Assembly (NCBI RefSeq): GCF_018403765.1
Contig: NZ_BOVQ01000004.1
Location: 62,001-126,000, forward strand
Reading direction: 5' to 3'
DNA from: Lactococcus nasutitermitis
GTDB taxonomy: Bacteria > Bacillota > Bacilli > Lactobacillales > Streptococcaceae
DNA length: 64,000 nucleotides
Shown here: in pieces, positions 45,591 to 55,465 of the stretch
Numbering within the stretch: position 1 is the first letter of the stretch
Layout: every line of letters starts with the position of its first letter
Made by a program: the position numbers and the translations under genes
The notes under the pieces: model-generated
Databases searched by the model: none
The model's input: the letters and a program-made list of their open reading frames with translations, nothing else
What the model was told of the DNA's origin: nothing

Positions 45591-48083
45591 TTATTTTTTA
45601 TGTACTTTTTTCTGACCTTCAGCAAATTTTCTCTGTTTATTTTTCCCATGACCAGCTTTTGACACTCGTTTTTTAGAATTTTTTCCAGATATTTTTTTGT
45701 CAAATTTATCAAAATTATTTTCATTATTTTTGACAGAACTGTCAAAATGTCCTTTATAATTTTTTTTCTTGTCAGGATGTTCAAAAGTTCTCTCAGAATT
45801 TTTGACAGAACTGTCAAAAGTTTTTTTCTTTCTATCAGAACTAAATGAACGTTTTTTTCTATTTTTATCAAATTTACCAGCAGATTTTTTACGTTTATCT
45901 GCCGATTTCTCTGGTTTTTCAAGTACATCAAAATCACTTGGAAGATAAGTAAAATCCACATCACCAGTAAATTTATCTGCCTTTACCACCTGAATTTTTA
46001 TCTTTTGACCAATTTTAAAAGTCAAACCTGTCCGCTCACCAACCAGTGCCAACATCCGTTCCTGATAAGTAAAATAATCTCCCTCAAGCTTCGTAATATG
46101 AATCAAGCCTTCAACTGTATTTTCCAGTTCGACAAACAAACCAAAACGCGTCACACTTGATATAACACCCTCAAAAACTTCGCCAACATGACTTTCCATG
46201 AACTCAGCTTTTTTCATCTTCTCAACTTCACGCTCAGCATCCACCGCACGACGCTCAAGACGACTGGCTTCTTGAGCAATCTCAGGAATTTTTTCTTCCC
46301 AATAATCAATCTTTTCATTCGTTGCTTTTCCAACAACAAATTCATCAATCAAACGATGAACCAGTAAATCTGGGTAACGCCGAATAGGTGACGTAAAGTG
46401 CGTATAATTTTCAGCAGCCAAGCCAAAATGTCCGGCATTATTTTCTGAATAACGCGCCTGTTGCATCGAGCGTAAAAGCATTGTCGAAAGCACCAGTTCT
46501 GCAGGTTCACCTTTGATTTTATTCAAAAAGCTCTGCAAATTTTTCTGTTCCACAGCACTCGCTGTTGCTTGAACTTGCAAACCAAAACTACTTGCAAAAT
46601 CAATAAAACGTTGCAAACGGTCCGCCTTAGGTTGCTCATGTATCCGATAAATAAAAGGCAATCCATGCTTTTCAAAATCTCCAGCAACAGTCTCATTTGC
46701 TGCCAACATGAAAGACTCAATCATCCGCTCAGCTATTCCACGTGTCCGTTTTACAATCTCAATAGGTAAGCCTTTCTTATCAACAATAATCCGCGCTTCC
46801 ATCGTTTCAAAATCAATCGCTCCGCGCTCATGTCGCATTTTCTCTAAAATCGGATGCAACTCAGCCATCACTTGAACAGAGTCAGCAATATCCGCAAATT
46901 TCTGTAAAGCTTCTTCGTTGCCAGCTAACATCAAATTGACATCATCATAAGTCATCCGCTCCGTGGTTTTAATCACAGATTGCGAAATCTGATAATTGAC
47001 AATCTTACCTTGCGCTGTAATTTCCATCACGCAAGACTGAGTCAAACGATTAATTCGTGGATTCAGCGAACAAATCCCATTAGACAAACGTTCAGGCAAC
47101 ATTGGGACAACTCTATCTGTCACATAAACAGAAGTCCCACGTTCTAGCGCCTCTTTATCCAAAGCCGAATTTTCTGTTACATAATGCGAAACATCTGCGA
47201 TATGAACTCCCAGCTCAAAATTACCATTTGCCAAACGCTTTGCATGAACCGCATCATCCAAATCCTTCGCATCTGCCCCATCAATCGTAAAAGTAATCTC
47301 AGAACGGTAATCAACACGTCCCATGATATCTTTTTCACTCACTTCTTCAGGTACACTGTCAGCTTCTGCCAAAACCTCAGCTGGAAATTCTGAACGAATA
47401 TCCATAGAAGCCAAAACTTCCAGTACATCAATCCCTGTATCCCCATTACTTCCTACGATTTCAGTAGCAATTCCCTGCAAAGCATCTGGAAAATCCATAT
47501 CTGGAAAATGAGTCACCTCAGCACGTACAACATCTTTATCAGCAGGCACAAGCCCCGCATCCGTCAAATACAAACGATAAGGAATTTTTTTATTTCGTGA
47601 CTTTACAAAACCAATCAAACCAGTTTCTGTTTTCTCTGCCTCATCAAAAGCAACAAAAGTTCCGACAATCTGATTCAAAGCATGAGTGACAATTTCTTCA
47701 ATTACTCCCTCAGCCGAATTTCCTTTCAGTGGGTTAGCATTCTTTGTGAGTTCAATTCTGACCTCATCACCCTCCAAAGCAAAAGCCGTTTTCCCCTTTG
47801 GAATAAAGACATCTGGCTCATCTGAATCAATCGTAACAAAACCAAAACCATTTGCATTCGCATGAAAAACGCCATCAACCAGCGTTTTTGTTTCTTCCAA
47901 CTCCACTTTACCCTTGTCCGTAAAGCGCAAACGATGCTCTTCTTCCAAAGTCGCCAAAGTTTTAACAAAATTTTTAAAATCCTTTGCCTTATTAAAATGA
48001 AGGGCAATCGAAAGCTCCTCCACAGACAAAGATTTTTTAGAACTATTTTTTAAATAGTCAATAATTATTTCTTTACTATCCAT
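45591..48083 (-). CDS. rnr: Ribonuclease R with palindrome-expanded basic tail
   Basis: RNase R is a processive 3'-5' exoribonuclease for structured RNA. The 830 residues include a helical N-domain, cold-shock domains, the RNB catalytic domain with DGADAKDLDDAVHA (catalytic Asp cluster, about 270), and an S1 domain (about 640-720). A Lys-rich tail of about 100 residues follows, in which two palindrome copies each encode FDSSVKN. Strength of the call rests on domain order and length. The usual partner smpB is not next to it; secG lies upstream. Confidence 0.93.
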   Translation of the reverse strand: MDSKEIIIDYLKNSSKKSLSVEELSIALHFNKAKDFKNFVKTLATLEEEHRLRFTDKGKVELEETKTLVDGVFHANANGFGFVTIDSDEPDVFIPKGKTAFALEGDEVRIELTKNANPLKGNSAEGVIEEIVTHALNQIVGTFVAFDEAEKTETGLIGFVKSRNKKIPYRLYLTDAGLVPADKDVVRAEVTHFPDMDFPDALQGIATEIVGSNGDTGIDVLEVLASMDIRSEFPAEVLAEADSVPEEVSEKDIMGRVDYRSEITFTIDGADAKDLDDAVHAKRLANGNFELGVHIADVSHYVTENSALDKEALERGTSVYVTDRVVPMLPERLSNGICSLNPRINRLTQSCVMEITAQGKIVNYQISQSVIKTTERMTYDDVNLMLAGNEEALQKFADIADSVQVMAELHPILEKMRHERGAIDFETMEARIIVDKKGLPIEIVKRTRGIAERMIESFMLAANETVAGDFEKHGLPFIYRIHEQPKADRLQRFIDFASSFGLQVQATASAVEQKNLQSFLNKIKGEPAELVLSTMLLRSMQQARYSENNAGHFGLAAENYTHFTSPIRRYPDLLVHRLIDEFVVGKATNEKIDYWEEKIPEIAQEASRLERRAVDAEREVEKMKKAEFMESHVGEVFEGVISSVTRFGLFVELENTVEGLIHITKLEGDYFTYQERMLALVGERTGLTFKIGQKIKIQVVKADKFTGDVDFTYLPSDFDVLEKPEKSADKRKKSAGKFDKNRKKRSFSSDRKKKTFDSSVKNSERTFEHPDKKKNYKGHFDSSVKNNENNFDKFDKKISGKNSKKRVSKAGHGKNKQRKFAEGQKKVHKK
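45727..45747. repeat. Dispersed palindrome inside rnr (1)
   Basis: TTTTGACAGAACTGTCAAAA in the region for the basic tail, encoding FDSSVKN. Confidence 0.85.
45799..45819. repeat. Dispersed palindrome inside rnr (2)
   Basis: A second perfect copy 72 bp from the first and in the same frame, again FDSSVKN. The 72-bp (24-codon) spacing preserves the reading frame. Confidence 0.85.
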
Positions 48084-48128
48084 TTTTCTCTTATCTAAAT
48101 TTAATAACCTCTAAAACACTCTAAAAAT

Positions 48129-48157
48129 AAAGAAACGGACTGTTTCCAGCCCGCATT
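48129..48157 (-). terminator. Terminator or attenuator between secG and rnr
   Basis: CGGGCTG-GAAA-CAGTCCG (one wobble) followed by TTTCTTTATTTTT on the minus strand, after the secG stop and 45 bp before rnr. It could partially separate the two genes. Confidence 0.65.
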
Positions 48158-48159
48158 TT

Positions 48160-48408
48160 TCATCGTGTTGACAAAACAACTAGAGCAAAACCAACAACTA
48201 ACCATGCTCCAATCATTACTGCCGTAAAACGTTGCATTATTGCTTCAAATCCACGTGCTTTCCGCCGTTCAAAAAGTTCACCAGTTCCACCAGAAAAAGC
48301 ATCCGCTGCACCATCTTGTTTTGATGGTTGCATGAAAATCGCCACAACAATAAAGGCAGAAATAACCAACATCACGACAATCAAAATGTCATAAATTATT
48401 TTTTCCAT
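48160..48408 (-). CDS. secG: Preprotein translocase subunit SecG
   Basis: An 82-residue, two-helix subunit of SecYEG with the conserved middle FMQPSKQDGAADAFSGGTGELF. The secG-rnr order is conserved in streptococci. A TATAAT with upstream TG lies ~45 bp before the start. Confidence 0.92.
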   Translation of the reverse strand: MEKIIYDILIVVMLVISAFIVVAIFMQPSKQDGAADAFSGGTGELFERRKARGFEAIMQRFTAVMIGAWLVVGFALVVLSTR

Positions 48409-48519
48409 ATCTTCACAAGGCTCTAGGCCTTTCCCTTCTCAAAAAATACGTTACCTAATTATAACATATTTTTTTAAAAATTACACAAAACTTATCAGGA
48501 AAAGCTAACAAGCTCCTAA

Positions 48520-49449
48520 TTACTCACCCAGCTCAACGATATATTTATAAGCCTCTTGTGCTGCTTGCGCACCATCGCCTACCGCCGTTGTAATCTGACG
48601 AAAATCTTTTTGACGCACATCACCAACCGCAAAAATACCAGCAACATTCGTTTTCATATGGTCATCCGTCACAATCCACCCCGCTTCATCTGTTATTCCA
48701 AGAGGATTAGCAAATTCTGCAACCGGGTCAAGCCCAACATAGATAAAAACACCGCCAAAGGCTTGTTCTGTCGTTTCACCCGTTTTTAAGTTTTTATAAA
48801 CAACAGATTGCACTTTACGTTCGTCCCCTTTGATTTCCGTTGTTACAGAATCCCAGATAAACTTTATTTTATCATTTGCAAAGGCACGTTCTTGAATAAT
48901 TTTTTGCGCGCGCAATTCATCACGACGGTGCATAATCGTTACTGTTTTACCAAAACGCGTCAAATAAAGTGCTTCTTCAACTGCAGAATCTCCACCACCA
49001 ACAACCAAAATATCTTGATTACGGAAAAATGCCCCATCACAAACAGCACAGTAAGACACACCACGTGCACCGTATTCTTCTTCCCCCGGAACACCCAACT
49101 TACGATGATTAGCACCTGTTGCGATGATTAAGGCTTTCGTATCAAAACTATCTTCTTCCGTCACAATCCGTTTGAAACTTCTGTGGTCTTCAATAGCAGT
49201 GACATAACCATATCCATTTTCAACACCGACATTTTCCAGCGGTTCAGCCATTTTCATAGATAATTCCGGCCCAGTAATCGTACCATAGCCAGGATAATTT
49301 TCAATTTCAGCCGTATTATTCATTTGTCCACCTGGCACACCACGTTCTAAGAGAAGCGTTTTTAGTTCACTACGGGCGCTATAAAGTGCTGCTGTCATTC
49401 CCGCAGGACCAGAACCAACAATTACGACATCATATTTATTTTCTGACAT
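48520..49449 (-). CDS. trxB: Thioredoxin reductase
   Basis: The 309 residues show the FAD motif GSGPAGMTAALYSARS, the redox pair in SYCAVCDGAFF (about 134-137), the NADPH motif VVGGGDSAVEEA and the C-terminal GIFAVGDVRQKDFRQ. It regenerates thioredoxin. It sits downstream of DUF4059 and an amino-acid ABC transporter in the same orientation, suggesting a link with uptake of a disulphide such as cystine. Confidence 0.95.
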   Translation of the reverse strand: MSENKYDVVIVGSGPAGMTAALYSARSELKTLLLERGVPGGQMNNTAEIENYPGYGTITGPELSMKMAEPLENVGVENGYGYVTAIEDHRSFKRIVTEEDSFDTKALIIATGANHRKLGVPGEEEYGARGVSYCAVCDGAFFRNQDILVVGGGDSAVEEALYLTRFGKTVTIMHRRDELRAQKIIQERAFANDKIKFIWDSVTTEIKGDERKVQSVVYKNLKTGETTEQAFGGVFIYVGLDPVAEFANPLGITDEAGWIVTDDHMKTNVAGIFAVGDVRQKDFRQITTAVGDGAQAAQEAYKYIVELGE

Positions 49450-49554
49450 TTTTTATTCCTTTTCCAAGAGTAAATTCCTTACTCAATTCATTCACTATGA
49501 ATAGTTTACATTGTTCGACTCATTTTTTCCACCATTTAGCTCAGAACATGATAT

Positions 49555-49788
49555 TTAAAGATGACGAATCCGTAAAATAATTAAAAGACCTAGCATTGCA
49601 AAACTCAAAATTGGAATGGTTAAAATATCAATCAAAATCAAATCCAATATCCGATTGCGTTTTACAGAATGTGGCTGATTACTGTGTCGAACAAGGTAAG
49701 TAAACGCGTAAAAGGCACTCACAACGAGCACCAATAACGCAGATATTAGCAAACCTTTTAGATAAAATTGTAAAACAAGTGTCATCAT
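49555..49788 (-). CDS. DUF4059 small membrane protein
   Basis: A 77-residue protein with two hydrophobic helices (about 8-32 and 50-72). It matches small DUF4059 proteins seen beside trxB and glutamine-type transporters in streptococci. The ATG overlaps the stop of the ATPase gene by one base. Function is unknown. Confidence 0.78.
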   Translation of the reverse strand: MMTLVLQFYLKGLLISALLVLVVSAFYAFTYLVRHSNQPHSVKRNRILDLILIDILTIPILSFAMLGLLIILRIRHL

Positions 49789-50546
49789 TATAGAAAATTC
49801 CCTACTTCAAGATTTTTAGCATATCGTGATAAAAATTCGGCTGTCCGCTTATTTTTAGGAGAGTAAAAGACATCCTCAGGTGTTCCTTCTTCAATAATCT
49901 TTCCCTTTTCAAGAAAGAGAACCTTGGTCGCAACATTATAAACAAAATCCATCTCATGACTAACAAGAACCATTGTTTGCTTGTTTTTCGCTGCTTTTAA
50001 AATCGTTTCTTGTACTTCTCCAACAAGTTCCGGATCAAGCGCAGAGGTTGGTTCATCAAGAAGAAGTAAAGTTGGTTTCATCGCCATTGCACGCGCAATC
50101 CCCACTCGTTGTTTTTGACCACCAGATAAGAACTTTGGATAGTAATCCATCCGTTCAGTAAGTCCAACTTTTGCCAGTTCTTCACTTGCAATTTTTTCAG
50201 CTTCTTCTTTAGGTAATTTTTTTACCTGAATTAAGCCTTCCATAACATTTTGCAATGCTGTACGCCGTTCAAAAAGATTAAATTGCTGAAACACCATTCC
50301 TGTTTGACGTCGCAACTCTAAAATTTCTTTTTTATTGATTGTTGCAAAATCAATTTTGAAATCATCAATCTCAAGTTGACCACTATCTGGCTGTTCCAAA
50401 TAGTTAATGGAACGTAAGAAAGTTGATTTTCCTGCTCCAGAAGCTCCAATCAAAGCAACGACATCGCCCTCATGAATCTCCAAATTTAATCCATCTAAAA
50501 CTTGAACTCCTGAAAATGTTTTACTCAAATTTGTTATCTTAATCAT
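49788..50546 (-). CDS. Amino-acid ABC transporter ATPase
   Basis: A 252-residue polar amino-acid uptake (PAAT) family ATPase: Walker A GASGAGKSTFLRS, signature [14 protein letters not shown], Walker B LLLLDEPTSALDPE. Overlaps the permease gene by four bases. The substrate is probably L-cystine by context, but this is inferred. Confidence 0.9.
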   Translation of the reverse strand: MIKITNLSKTFSGVQVLDGLNLEIHEGDVVALIGASGAGKSTFLRSINYLEQPDSGQLEIDDFKIDFATINKKEILELRRQTGMVFQQFNLFERRTALQNVMEGLIQVKKLPKEEAEKIASEELAKVGLTERMDYYPKFLSGGQKQRVGIARAMAMKPTLLLLDEPTSALDPELVGEVQETILKAAKNKQTMVLVSHEMDFVYNVATKVLFLEKGKIIEEGTPEDVFYSPKNKRTAEFLSRYAKNLEVGNFL

Positions 50547-51439
50547 TGCGCCACTCCTGTATCAAATGGATTTGAATTTAAAGAAATCTGCGTACGTATT
50601 TTTTTATTGTCATCTTTCATATTAATTTCCAGATTTCTTTCAATCAAGCGAATTAAAAGTTCAAAGATAATACAAATTGGCCAATAAACAAGAGCAAGTG
50701 CACAATAAGTTTCAAACTGACGGAAGTTAGAACCTCCAATAATCTGTGCTTGTGCTGTCATTTCAACGACACCTGCAATAAAAGCCAGTGAAGTTGATTT
50801 GAGTAAGCCAATCAAAGCATTTCCCAGTGGAGCTGTTGCAACTGTCAAAGCTTCTTTAAACGTTACACGTGTGAAAACCTGAAAGTTTGTCATTCCAAGA
50901 GATTTTGCGGCTTCAAGTTGTCCATTATCAACCGACTGAATAGCCGCACGAATGGTTTCTGAACCATAAGCTGCTTCATTCAAACCAAAGGTAATAATAA
51001 CAAAAAGCATTGCAGGAATTGAATTGACATTAAAACTCGTCCCATAATTCATATTGATTGCTTTTAAAATCAAAGGAATCCCCGTATAAGTCAAATAAAG
51101 TTGAACGATAATCGGTGTTCCACGAATAAAACTAACAAATAACGCACGTAATTGGTTCAAAATTGGAATTTTATTAATCCGAACAAGTGCTAAAAGTAAG
51201 CCCAAAACCAATCCCAAAATCATCGCAATCACTGTGATAATGAGAGAAGTTGGAATTTCTTTTATAATGGGTAGAAAAGCACTGACAAAAGCTTTCCAAC
51301 TAAAAATTTGTTTAAAGAATAACTGCCAGAACTGGGTAAATGTATAATGCCCCTTTGCTACCAAAAATGGAATACTCGGAAGCAATATCAAAATAAGGAG
51401 TAAAAGAAGTCCAAGAACCACTTTTTTATTTTTCTTCAT
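50543..51439 (-). CDS. Amino-acid ABC transporter permease
   Basis: A 298-residue HisM/GlnP-type permease with an N-terminal TM helix, a further four to five helices, and the EAA motif EAAKSLGMTNFQVFTRVTFKEA near residue 195. It is longer than the usual ~220 residues because of an N-terminal extension with its own helix and a polar tail. Confidence 0.9.
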   Translation of the reverse strand: MKKNKKVVLGLLLLLILILLPSIPFLVAKGHYTFTQFWQLFFKQIFSWKAFVSAFLPIIKEIPTSLIITVIAMILGLVLGLLLALVRINKIPILNQLRALFVSFIRGTPIIVQLYLTYTGIPLILKAINMNYGTSFNVNSIPAMLFVIITFGLNEAAYGSETIRAAIQSVDNGQLEAAKSLGMTNFQVFTRVTFKEALTVATAPLGNALIGLLKSTSLAFIAGVVEMTAQAQIIGGSNFRQFETYCALALVYWPICIIFELLIRLIERNLEINMKDDNKKIRTQISLNSNPFDTGVAQ

Positions 51440-51554
51440 CGTTAAATTCCAAAAAAACTGCTGATAACCAACAGTTTCTTCTTTCCGTTATATTATCTAA
51501 TACTAGTTTACTAAATTTTTTCATAAATTGCTTGTGTTCAATATGTTCCATCAA

Positions 51555-52403
51555 TTATTTAAACATATTTGCGCTAGGAACAAAATCACCACCTAAATAT
51601 TTTTTAGATATTTTCGATAAAGTACCATCTGCTTGCAATTTTTTGAGTTCGCCATTAACTGCTTTTTGCAATTTTTGACCTTGTTCGTCTTGTCCAAAGA
51701 TGAAATATTCATAACCATCATGTTCAGGATCTCCTGTTTGGTCATTGATATCTTCTACTTTTAAATCATTAAATCCTTGCTCTTTCACAGCTTGCGTCAA
51801 TGAAATTTTATCGTAGAGCATAAAGTCAATTTTTCCTGATTCAATTTGCATCAATCTTGTATTGATAGATGTTTGGTCTGAAGCAAAATCAATCTTGATT
51901 TTTTTATCTGGATGCGCTGTGTTCCAACTTTCGATTTCCTTACTGTAATTAGAAGCTGGATTACCAATCGTTGATTTTCCTGCTAAAGAAGCAAAATCTG
52001 TGTATTTTCCTGTTCTAACTGCAATCGCATCATTTGATTTTGAGATTGGATTTGAGAAATTAAAGGATTTTGCACGTTCTTTTGTCCAACCAAAATCATT
52101 AGCGCCCATTTGATAACGTCCACTTGTAATTCCTGGTGTAATTCCTGAGAAATCAACTGTTTGATATTTGACATTGTACTGAGGAAGTTTCGCAAAAACC
52201 GCTTTAGCAACCGCAATATCGTATCCTGTTAATTTTCCTTGACTATTGCCATATTCAAAAGGTTTTGTTGAACCGTCTGAGGCAACGATGATAGTTGTTT
52301 TTCCTTTACTACTTGACGTTTTTGCATTTGAACTACAAGCGCTCAACGCTCCAACAGTAACAAGTGAAATAACTGCAAGCGATAATTTTATTGATTTCTT
52401 CAT
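51555..52403 (-). CDS. Amino-acid ABC transporter substrate-binding lipoprotein
   Basis: A 282-residue PBP of the SBP_bac_3 family with lipobox LSAC (Cys23), GSTKPFEYGNSQGKLTGYDIAVAKAVF and the C-terminal GYEYFIFGQDEQGQKLQKAVN. First gene of the transporter-trxB operon. Strong GAGGAG ribosome site. It resembles cystine-binding TcyA/TcyK-type proteins, but I cannot exclude another polar amino acid. Confidence 0.88.
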   Translation of the reverse strand: MKKSIKLSLAVISLVTVGALSACSSNAKTSSSKGKTTIIVASDGSTKPFEYGNSQGKLTGYDIAVAKAVFAKLPQYNVKYQTVDFSGITPGITSGRYQMGANDFGWTKERAKSFNFSNPISKSNDAIAVRTGKYTDFASLAGKSTIGNPASNYSKEIESWNTAHPDKKIKIDFASDQTSINTRLMQIESGKIDFMLYDKISLTQAVKEQGFNDLKVEDINDQTGDPEHDGYEYFIFGQDEQGQKLQKAVNGELKKLQADGTLSKISKKYLGGDFVPSANMFK

Positions 52404-52564
52404 AAAAATCTCCTCTTTTATCTAACTATTTCTTTATCAATAAACATAATTATCAATCTCTTAATCAAAAACTGATAACTTAATTTTATCATAAAAATTT
52501 TTTACTTATCATAAGATTTTTTAATCACGATACTTTATTCTCTTTATCACGAAATGTCTTTAAC
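52404..52564 (-). promoter_or_regulatory. TGATAA-rich promoter region of the ABC-trxB operon
   Basis: The minus strand holds an extended -10 TGATAAAAT near 52489-52497. It is embedded in TGATAA-N7-TTATCA, and other TGATAA or TTATCA words recur across ~130 bp, including the palindrome CTTATCATAAG. A LysR-type regulator such as CmbR would be a plausible binder, but the site is not a match I can confirm. Confidence 0.4.
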
Positions 52565-52565
52565 T

Positions 52566-52600
52566 ATTATAAAAATCGCTTATTCAGCGATTTTTATAAT
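52566..52600 (-). terminator. Terminator after fhs
   Basis: ATTATAAAAATCGC and perfect complement around a 7-nt loop, abutting the fhs stop codon. Confidence 0.85.
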
Positions 52601-52601
52601 G

Positions 52602-54269
52602 TCAAAATAGTCCAGAAATCTTTCCATCTTCATCAATATCCATCTTTAATGCAGCTGGTTGCTTAGGTAATCCTGGCATCGTCATCACGTCTCCTGTTAA
52701 GGCAACGATAAATCCAGCTCCGATTTTTGGTACGAGTTCACGTACTGTGATTTCAAAATCTTTTGGCGCAGCAAGCAATGTTGCATTATCAGAAAATGAA
52801 TATTGTGTTTTTGCCATGCAAACGGGAAGATTTGCCCAACCATTTGCTTCAATTTCTTTCATCTGTCGTTTGGCTTTTACTGTAAAAGTAACTGATTTTC
52901 CACCATAGATTTTTGTTACGACATCTTGAATTTTTTCTGAGATTGAACTTTCTAGTGGATACAAATAGTGAAATTCTGATTTTTCTTTTAACAAATCTGC
53001 TAATTTTTCTGCTAAATCTTGCGCACCAGCACCACCTTTTTCATAAACATTTGTTAGCGAAACAGGTACATTCAGTGCTTTGGTTAATGCTATCAGTTTT
53101 TCTATCTCGGCTACTGTATCGCTGGCGAATTGATTGAGTGCCACAATCACAGGCAATCCATAAGATTGCATATTTTCGATATGCCGTTTGAGATTGGCAA
53201 ACCCTGCTTCAAGCGCGGGGAGATTTTCAGTTGTTAATTCTTTTTTACCAACTCCTCCGTGCATTTTCAGGGCACGAATGGTCGCTACAATCACGACGGC
53301 ATCAGGATTTTTTGGTAATTGACGCGTTGTGATATCGAGGAATTTTTCTCCTCCCAAATCTGCCCCAAATCCTGCCTCAGTAATGGTCACATCTGCTAAT
53401 TTCAAGGCTGTTTTCGTTGCTAAAACTGAATTACAACCGTGAGCAATATTGGCAAAAGGACCACCGTGAATGAGGACAGGAGTACCTTCAATCGTCTGTA
53501 CAAGATTGGGTTTTAACGCATCTTTTAGAAGCATGGCAATCGCACCAGCAACGCCTAAATCACCGATTGTAACTGCTTTTCTATCATAAGTATTTGCCAC
53601 GACAATCACTGAAAGACGAGCTTTCAAATCAGCATAAGATGTCGCCAAACAGAGAACTGCCATGATTTCACTGGCAACAGTGATGTCAAAACCATCTTCA
53701 CGCGGAATCCCATTGACAACACCGCCAAGTCCAATGTTCACATGACGTAATGAGCGGTCATTCAAGTCAAGGACACGTTTCCAAGTAATCCGCCGTGGGT
53801 CAATGTTCAAAGGATTGCCCTGTTGGAGTGAATTATCAAGAAAAGCTGCAACTGCGTTATTTGCCGTGGTAATCGCATGAATATCGCCTGTAAAGTGCAG
53901 ATTGATGTCTTCCATCGGTAGGACTTGAGCATAACCACCGCCTGTCGCGCCACCTTTAATTCCCATCACAGGTCCAAGTGAGGGTTCACGCAAAGCTGCC
54001 ATTGCTTTTGTTCCCAGACGATTGAAAGCATCTGCCAGACCAACGGTAACGGTTGATTTTCCTTCGCCTGCGGGGGTTGGGTTGATGGAAGTGACTAAAA
54101 TCAACTTTCCATCTGGATTAGTATCAAATTTTTTCAAGACTGACAGTGGAATTTTCGCTTTGTATTTGCCGTAAAGTTCTATGTCATCACTATTTAAGTC
54201 AATTTTTTCAGCAATTTCTGTAATCGGGCGCAAGTCTGCTTCTTGTGAAATTTCGATGTCTGTTTTCAT
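52602..54269 (-). CDS. fhs: Formate-tetrahydrofolate ligase
   Basis: Fhs makes 10-formyl-THF from formate, THF and ATP, supplying purine synthesis. The 555 residues have the ATP-binding [17 protein letters not shown] (about 66-82), [22 protein letters not shown], and the C-terminal [17 protein letters not shown] PurBox 77 bp upstream of the predicted start agrees with control by the PurR activator of lactococci. Confidence 0.96.
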   Translation of the reverse strand: MKTDIEISQEADLRPITEIAEKIDLNSDDIELYGKYKAKIPLSVLKKFDTNPDGKLILVTSINPTPAGEGKSTVTVGLADAFNRLGTKAMAALREPSLGPVMGIKGGATGGGYAQVLPMEDINLHFTGDIHAITTANNAVAAFLDNSLQQGNPLNIDPRRITWKRVLDLNDRSLRHVNIGLGGVVNGIPREDGFDITVASEIMAVLCLATSYADLKARLSVIVVANTYDRKAVTIGDLGVAGAIAMLLKDALKPNLVQTIEGTPVLIHGGPFANIAHGCNSVLATKTALKLADVTITEAGFGADLGGEKFLDITTRQLPKNPDAVVIVATIRALKMHGGVGKKELTTENLPALEAGFANLKRHIENMQSYGLPVIVALNQFASDTVAEIEKLIALTKALNVPVSLTNVYEKGGAGAQDLAEKLADLLKEKSEFHYLYPLESSISEKIQDVVTKIYGGKSVTFTVKAKRQMKEIEANGWANLPVCMAKTQYSFSDNATLLAAPKDFEITVRELVPKIGAGFIVALTGDVMTMPGLPKQPAALKMDIDEDGKISGLF

Positions 54270-54304
54270 AAATTCTCCTCGTTACTCTTTTTAATTTTAA
54301 TCTC

Positions 54305-54310
54305 ATTTTA
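54305..54310 (-). promoter_or_regulatory. fhs promoter -10
   Basis: Minus-strand TAAAAT with upstream TGT. The -35 is poor, as expected at an activator-dependent promoter. Confidence 0.6.
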
Positions 54311-54368
54311 ACAAAAAAAGTTTGGATTTTACTGTTGAAAGTGTTCATTTTTCGTAAAATCACTTTCA

Positions 54369-54381
54369 AACGTTCGGAAAT
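54369..54381 (-). promoter_or_regulatory. PurBox (PurR activator site) of fhs
   Basis: ATTTCCGAACGTT matches lactococcal AWWWCCGAACWWT except one base. Its centre lies about 77 bp before the predicted start, the known functional position. A degenerate second copy (TTTTACGAAAAAT) is nearby. Confidence 0.8.
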
Positions 54382-54383
54382 CT

Positions 54384-54413
54384 AAAAAAAGAGCAACTTC
54401 TGCGCTCTTTTTT
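54384..54413 (-). terminator. Terminator after deoD
   Basis: AAAGAGC-loop-GCTCTTT with seven Ts on the minus strand. It abuts the fhs PurBox. Confidence 0.82.
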
Positions 54414-54420
54414 AACTGAT

Positions 54421-55125
54421 TTATTTGGCAATCAATGTTTCCAGTCCGACTTTCATCATATCTGTGAAAGTCAGTTGACGCTCTTCTGAGGTTGTCGCTT
54501 CGCCTGTGACAAGACTATCAGAAATCGTCATGATGCCAAGAGTTTGCACATGATGACGCGCGCCGAGATAATACAATCCAGCTGCTTCCATCTCGACAGC
54601 TTTCACACCAAATTCGCCAAGTTTCATCTGGTCAATGTCGCTGTAAAAGAGGTCTGAACTGAGAATATTGCCAACATGCGTTGTGATACCAAGATCTTTG
54701 GCAATATGATAGGCTTTATCGAGCAAGTCAAAATCGGCAAGCATTGGAAAATCAAATTGTGGAAAATCATTGCGCACAATCGCTGATGTCGTCGCTGCTG
54801 CCTGTCCAATCACAAGGTCACGAATATGCACATCGGCGTTGAGTGAACCCGCTGTTCCTACACGAATCAGCTTTTTCACGCCGTATTCTGTGATGAGTTC
54901 ATTGGCATAAATCGAAATCGACGGAATCCCCATACCTGTTCCCATGACAGAGACACGCTCGCCCTTGTAAGTTCCTGTAAATCCAAGCATACCGCGGACG
55001 CTGTTAAATTGCACTGCATCTTCTAAGAAATTTTCTGCGATGAATTTTGCGCGAAGTGGGTCACCCGGCAAAAGAATTTTGTCAGCAATTTCGCCTTTTT
55101 GTGCTTCAATGTGTGGTGTTGGCAT
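54421..55125 (-). CDS. deoD: Purine nucleoside phosphorylase DeoD
   Basis: A 234-residue hexameric phosphorylase with [29 protein letters not shown] and the catalytic [13 protein letters not shown]. It splits purine nucleosides to base plus pentose-1-phosphate, which DeoB, encoded upstream, converts to the 5-phosphate. Confidence 0.95.
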   Translation of the reverse strand: MPTPHIEAQKGEIADKILLPGDPLRAKFIAENFLEDAVQFNSVRGMLGFTGTYKGERVSVMGTGMGIPSISIYANELITEYGVKKLIRVGTAGSLNADVHIRDLVIGQAAATTSAIVRNDFPQFDFPMLADFDLLDKAYHIAKDLGITTHVGNILSSDLFYSDIDQMKLGEFGVKAVEMEAAGLYYLGARHHVQTLGIMTISDSLVTGEATTSEERQLTFTDMMKVGLETLIAK

Positions 55126-55164
55126 AATTATTTTTCCTTTTTATTCTTAATTTTTAATGATATT

Positions 55165-55186
55165 TTTTTGACAGAGCTGTCAAAAA
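55165..55186. repeat. Dispersed palindrome between deoD and the zinc-ribbon gene
   Basis: TTTTGACAGAGCTGTCAAAA (central AGCT makes it a perfect self-complement), immediately after the zinc-ribbon gene's stop. Confidence 0.85.
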
Positions 55187-55465
55187 TTATTTTTTCCAGC
55201 GTTTGAGACTTTTGAGCTGTATGGGATAAAGTTTTTTAAAGAGCCATTTCTGAATTTTCGGCATTGGTGTCGCGTCCAGACCCTTGCGCCCTTTTTCGAG
55301 CATTTCCTCAAAGCTAATGTCAGATTGCATAAAGCGCCCTTGATTGTAACAATAGATACAATAATCCGCAGAAAATGTCCCGTCCGCCTCCGTTCCTTTG
55401 TAGGAATTATCAGCAATCGGCATGCCACAAGACTGACAAATCGCTTGTTTTATTTTTTCAGCCAT
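55187..55465 (-). CDS. Putative zinc-ribbon protein
   Basis: The 92 residues have Cys pairs CQSCGMP and CIYC spaced by ~26 residues, typical of the Zn_ribbon_2 family, and a basic C-terminus. The ATG overlaps the deoB stop (TAATG), so it is translated with deoB. Its role in nucleoside use is unknown. Confidence 0.75.
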   Translation of the reverse strand: MAEKIKQAICQSCGMPIADNSYKGTEADGTFSADYCIYCYNQGRFMQSDISFEEMLEKGRKGLDATPMPKIQKWLFKKLYPIQLKSLKRWKK

